Shown: positions 62,201 to 64,000 of the stretch, piece after piece | How the letters are laid out: every line of letters starts with the position of its first letter | Numbering within the stretch: the first letter of the stretch is position 1 | Assembly: GCF_947501905.1 (NCBI RefSeq) | Contig: NZ_CANMXL010000001.1 | Coordinates: 708,590 to 772,589, forward strand | Source: an uncultured Winogradskyella sp. | Lineage (GTDB): Bacteria > Bacteroidota > Bacteroidia > Flavobacteriales > Flavobacteriaceae | DNA: 64,000 nt | Direction of reading: 5' to 3' | Program-made: the position numbers and the translations under genes | Notes under the pieces: generated by a model | Told to the model about the DNA's origin: nothing | Seen by the model: the letters and a program-made list of their open reading frames with translations, nothing else | Databases searched by the model: none

Positions 62201-64000
62201 CTATTGATTTAAGATAAACCAGTTTGCACCATCGCTCTGTAACGTGAAAGTTTGATACGGTAAATTGGTGGTTCGTGTAGCAACACCATCAATAGTTGCC
62301 CCTGCGCCATCTAATACTACATTATTAACTGTAGCATCAACCTTTTTAACCACATACTTTTTACCCATTACTGGAGTAGGAAGAGTAAGTGTAATAGCGC
62401 CACCTGAAGCATCTGCCAAAACCGTAGCATCATCTGCCGCTATAGTATAAGACGTAGTTTCAGTACGAATAGCTGCCGTAGTAGTTATGGTAGACGCATT
62501 GATACTTTTAAGTTCACCTGTTGCATTATCAGCAGTTACTATTAAATCAGTAGCTGCATCTGTACCTGTAAGGTCACTTACACGTACTTTACCATTTACC
62601 TCTAGTTTTTCGTTAGGTGTAATGGTTCCAATACCGATGTTACCATCATTTTTAATGGTCATACGAGGTTGTGCAATCGTGCTACCCACTGGAGTAGTTT
62701 CGAAAATTAATTTTCCCGGAGCCGAAGTAGCTGTTGGAACACCATCAGTTTCAGTTGATATTTCTGCAAAAATCGGTATTGCAACAAGAGGGTCTGGATT
62801 AAATCCCACTAAACCTCTATAACGCAATCCTCCTAAGCGTGTTCCATCTTGGTCTATAACTTGTGGTAAGATTGCTGTACCGTAGGTTCTTATTAAATCG
62901 ATGTCCATATCGTTAGTAAGGTCACCGCTTAAAGAACGTACAAAAAGGGCATCGTCTGAGTTTTCAGAAACAACATGTAATGCGCCTAATGGTAGCGGCG
63001 TTCCAACACCAACACGACCTAAACTATATATATCCTCTGTATTTTGAGTTGCCCCTGTATCATCTGCAGTTCCTAAAATACCATCTGGTCCTGCTCCAAA
63101 CCAAGGTTCGTTGCTTGATGGATTTTGGTTTACCCAATTGGTTCCGTTGTTTGTCCACACGTTTCCATTAGCGGCATCTACATATACCGCTCCAGCAGCA
63201 CCCGTAGTTCCATTTGTGTTTGGATCTCCAGTCCCTGTTTGGGTGATATCGAAATTTACTACTGTATTATCAGCCGCTGTATGTGTAAAGGTTCCGTCAC
63301 CATTGTTTTGAAGAACATCTGAATTGGCATTGATTACAGTTATCAGTTCATTATAAATATCACCTTGGTTAGTGATGTTGTTCACTACATCAGCAATCAC
63401 ATCAATAGTGATGCTATCACCATTAGCATTGGTTAATACATAAGAACCATCATTGTTATCCAATAAAGTTGTTGTATTGGCATCGAATACTACTTGAGTG
63501 CCATCAGCCGCTGTATGTGTAAAGGTACCATCATTATTATCTTGGAATACATCTGAATTGGCATTGATTACGGTTATCAGTTCATTATAAATGTCACCTT
63601 GGTTAGTAATGTTGTTCACTACATCAGCAATCACATCAATAGTGATGCTGTCTCCATTAGCATTGGTTAATACATAAGAGCCATCATTGTTATCCAATAA
63701 AGTTGTTGTATTGGCATCGAATACTACTTGCGTGCCATCTGCCGCTGTATGTGTAAAGGTTCCGTCATCATTATCTTCAAAGACATCAGAGTTGGCATTG
63801 ATTACGGTAATCAATTCATTAAAGATATCACCTTGGTTAGTGATATTGTTCACCACATCAGCAATCACATCTATAGTGATGCTATCTCCATTGGCATTGG
63901 TCAACACATAAGAACCGTCATTATTATCCAATAAAGTTGTTGTATTGGCATCGAATACTACTTGCGTGCCATCTGCCGCTGTATGTGTAAAGGTTCCGTC
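62201..64000 (-). CDS. Repeat-rich surface protein, 5' part outside window
   Basis: The frame is open through position 64000; the codon at 63931 that might be read as a start is an in-frame Leu of a repeat. The visible part has at least 3 repeats of 78 residues (NDGSYVLTNANGDSITIDVI, NNITNQGDIYNELITVINAN, NNDGTFTHTAADGTQVVF), then the NVGIGT-type motif and a C-terminal domain (TITLTLPTPVMGKKYVVKKV ...). It is 37 bases upstream of the next gene, so all the surface genes may be one transcript. Confidence 0.85.
   Translation of the reverse strand, partial: DGTFTHTAADGTQVVFDANTTTLLDNNDGSYVLTNANGDSITIDVIADVVNNITNQGDIFNELITVINANSDVFEDNDDGTFTHTAADGTQVVFDANTTTLLDNNDGSYVLTNANGDSITIDVIADVVNNITNQGDIYNELITVINANSDVFQDNNDGTFTHTAADGTQVVFDANTTTLLDNNDGSYVLTNANGDSITIDVIADVVNNITNQGDIYNELITVINANSDVLQNNGDGTFTHTAADNTVVNFDITQTGTGDPNTNGTTGAAGAVYVDAANGNVWTNNGTNWVNQNPSSNEPWFGAGPDGILGTADDTGATQNTEDIYSLGRVGVGTPLPLGALHVVSENSDDALFVRSLSGDLTNDMDIDLIRTYGTAILPQVIDQDGTRLGGLRYRGLVGFNPDPLVAIPIFAEISTETDGVPTATSAPGKLIFETTPVGSTIAQPRMTIKNDGNIGIGTITPNEKLEVNGKVRVSDLTGTDAATDLIVTADNATGELKSINASTITTTAAIRTETTSYTIAADDATVLADASGGAITLTLPTPVMGKKYVVKKVDATVNNVVLDGAGATIDGVATRTTNLPYQTFTLQSDGANWFILNQ
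63240..64000. repeat. Tandem array of 234-bp units
   Basis: At least three units with a 234-bp period (e.g. the same stretch at about 63457, 63691 and 63925), very similar to each other, and continuing past the right edge. Confidence 0.9.

Noticed and set aside
57667..64000. CRISPR-like array
   Set aside because: The units are coding, 111-234 bp, contiguous, with no unique spacers and no cas genes.
57311..64000. Prophage tail region
   Set aside because: The proteins have Sec signal peptides and lie next to T9SS genes; no capsid, terminase, portal or lysis genes are present.

Overview
This window is a piece of a chromosome from a marine-type member of the Flavobacteriaceae (phylum Bacteroidota). 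The evidence is the low GC content, several start regions carrying the Bacteroidota -7 element TAnnTTTG with no clear Shine-Dalgarno sequence, and the gene content: type IX secretion (T9SS) sorting domains, a PorP/SprF-like protein, a gliding-motility-type C-terminal domain, DUF5777 barrels, LytTR regulators and M13 peptidases. I cannot name the genus from sequence alone.

Layout. 0-6.2 kb: end of a histone-deacetylase-family gene, PEP carboxylase, ferritin, a small Cys/Lys-rich protein, an AraC regulator, an AhpD-like protein and a cupredoxin-like protein. 6.2-10.5 kb: three tandem paralogous secreted metalloproteases with T9SS tails. 10.5-15.3 kb: a small rearranged region with a response regulator/kinase/membrane-protein operon, an orphan gene with a Gly-rich tail, one intact ssb, two broken ssb copies and an HTH gene. 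15.5-22.5 kb: housekeeping and accessory genes (GNAT, Zn-ribbon protein, CBS pair, SDR, secreted TPR-like protein, M13 peptidase, threonine dehydrogenase). 22.5-28.7 kb: a mono-heme cytochrome c lipoprotein and two copies of a YceI / OB-fold / DUF5777-barrel module plus an HMA-like protein, all on one strand, divergent from a membrane-bound sensor-LytTR regulator. 28.9-38.1 kb: metal homeostasis, with a six-gene metal ABC importer operon led by a DtxR/MntR repressor, a feoA-feoB-FeoB-associated operon and a SCO-type copper chaperone. 38.3-39.8 kb: rseP and tRNA-Asn(GTT).

39.9-51 kb looks accessory: an IS1-like transposase with a duplicated end sequence, a degraded TIR-domain remnant, and two giant beta-propeller sensor kinases (LytS type) that flank two paralogous LytTR response regulators, a CAP-domain lipoprotein and a perfect 26-bp inverted repeat. 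51.2-64 kb is one long same-strand locus of cell-surface proteins: an OmpA-type TPR/PD40 lipoprotein-like gene, PorP/SprF, a T9SS type-B protein, a 26-residue-repeat DUF285/BspA protein, a protein with about 19 copies of a 38-residue repeat, a tail-fibre-like protein and, running off the right edge, a protein with 78-residue repeats.

Best candidates for something not well described: the duplicated cytochrome/YceI/OB/DUF5777 module under a likely LytTR regulator; the tail-fibre-like repeat proteins next to a PorP/OmpA export pair; and the propeller-kinase/LytTR cluster beside an IS and a TIR fossil. These functions are inferred from composition and context; no searches were run.
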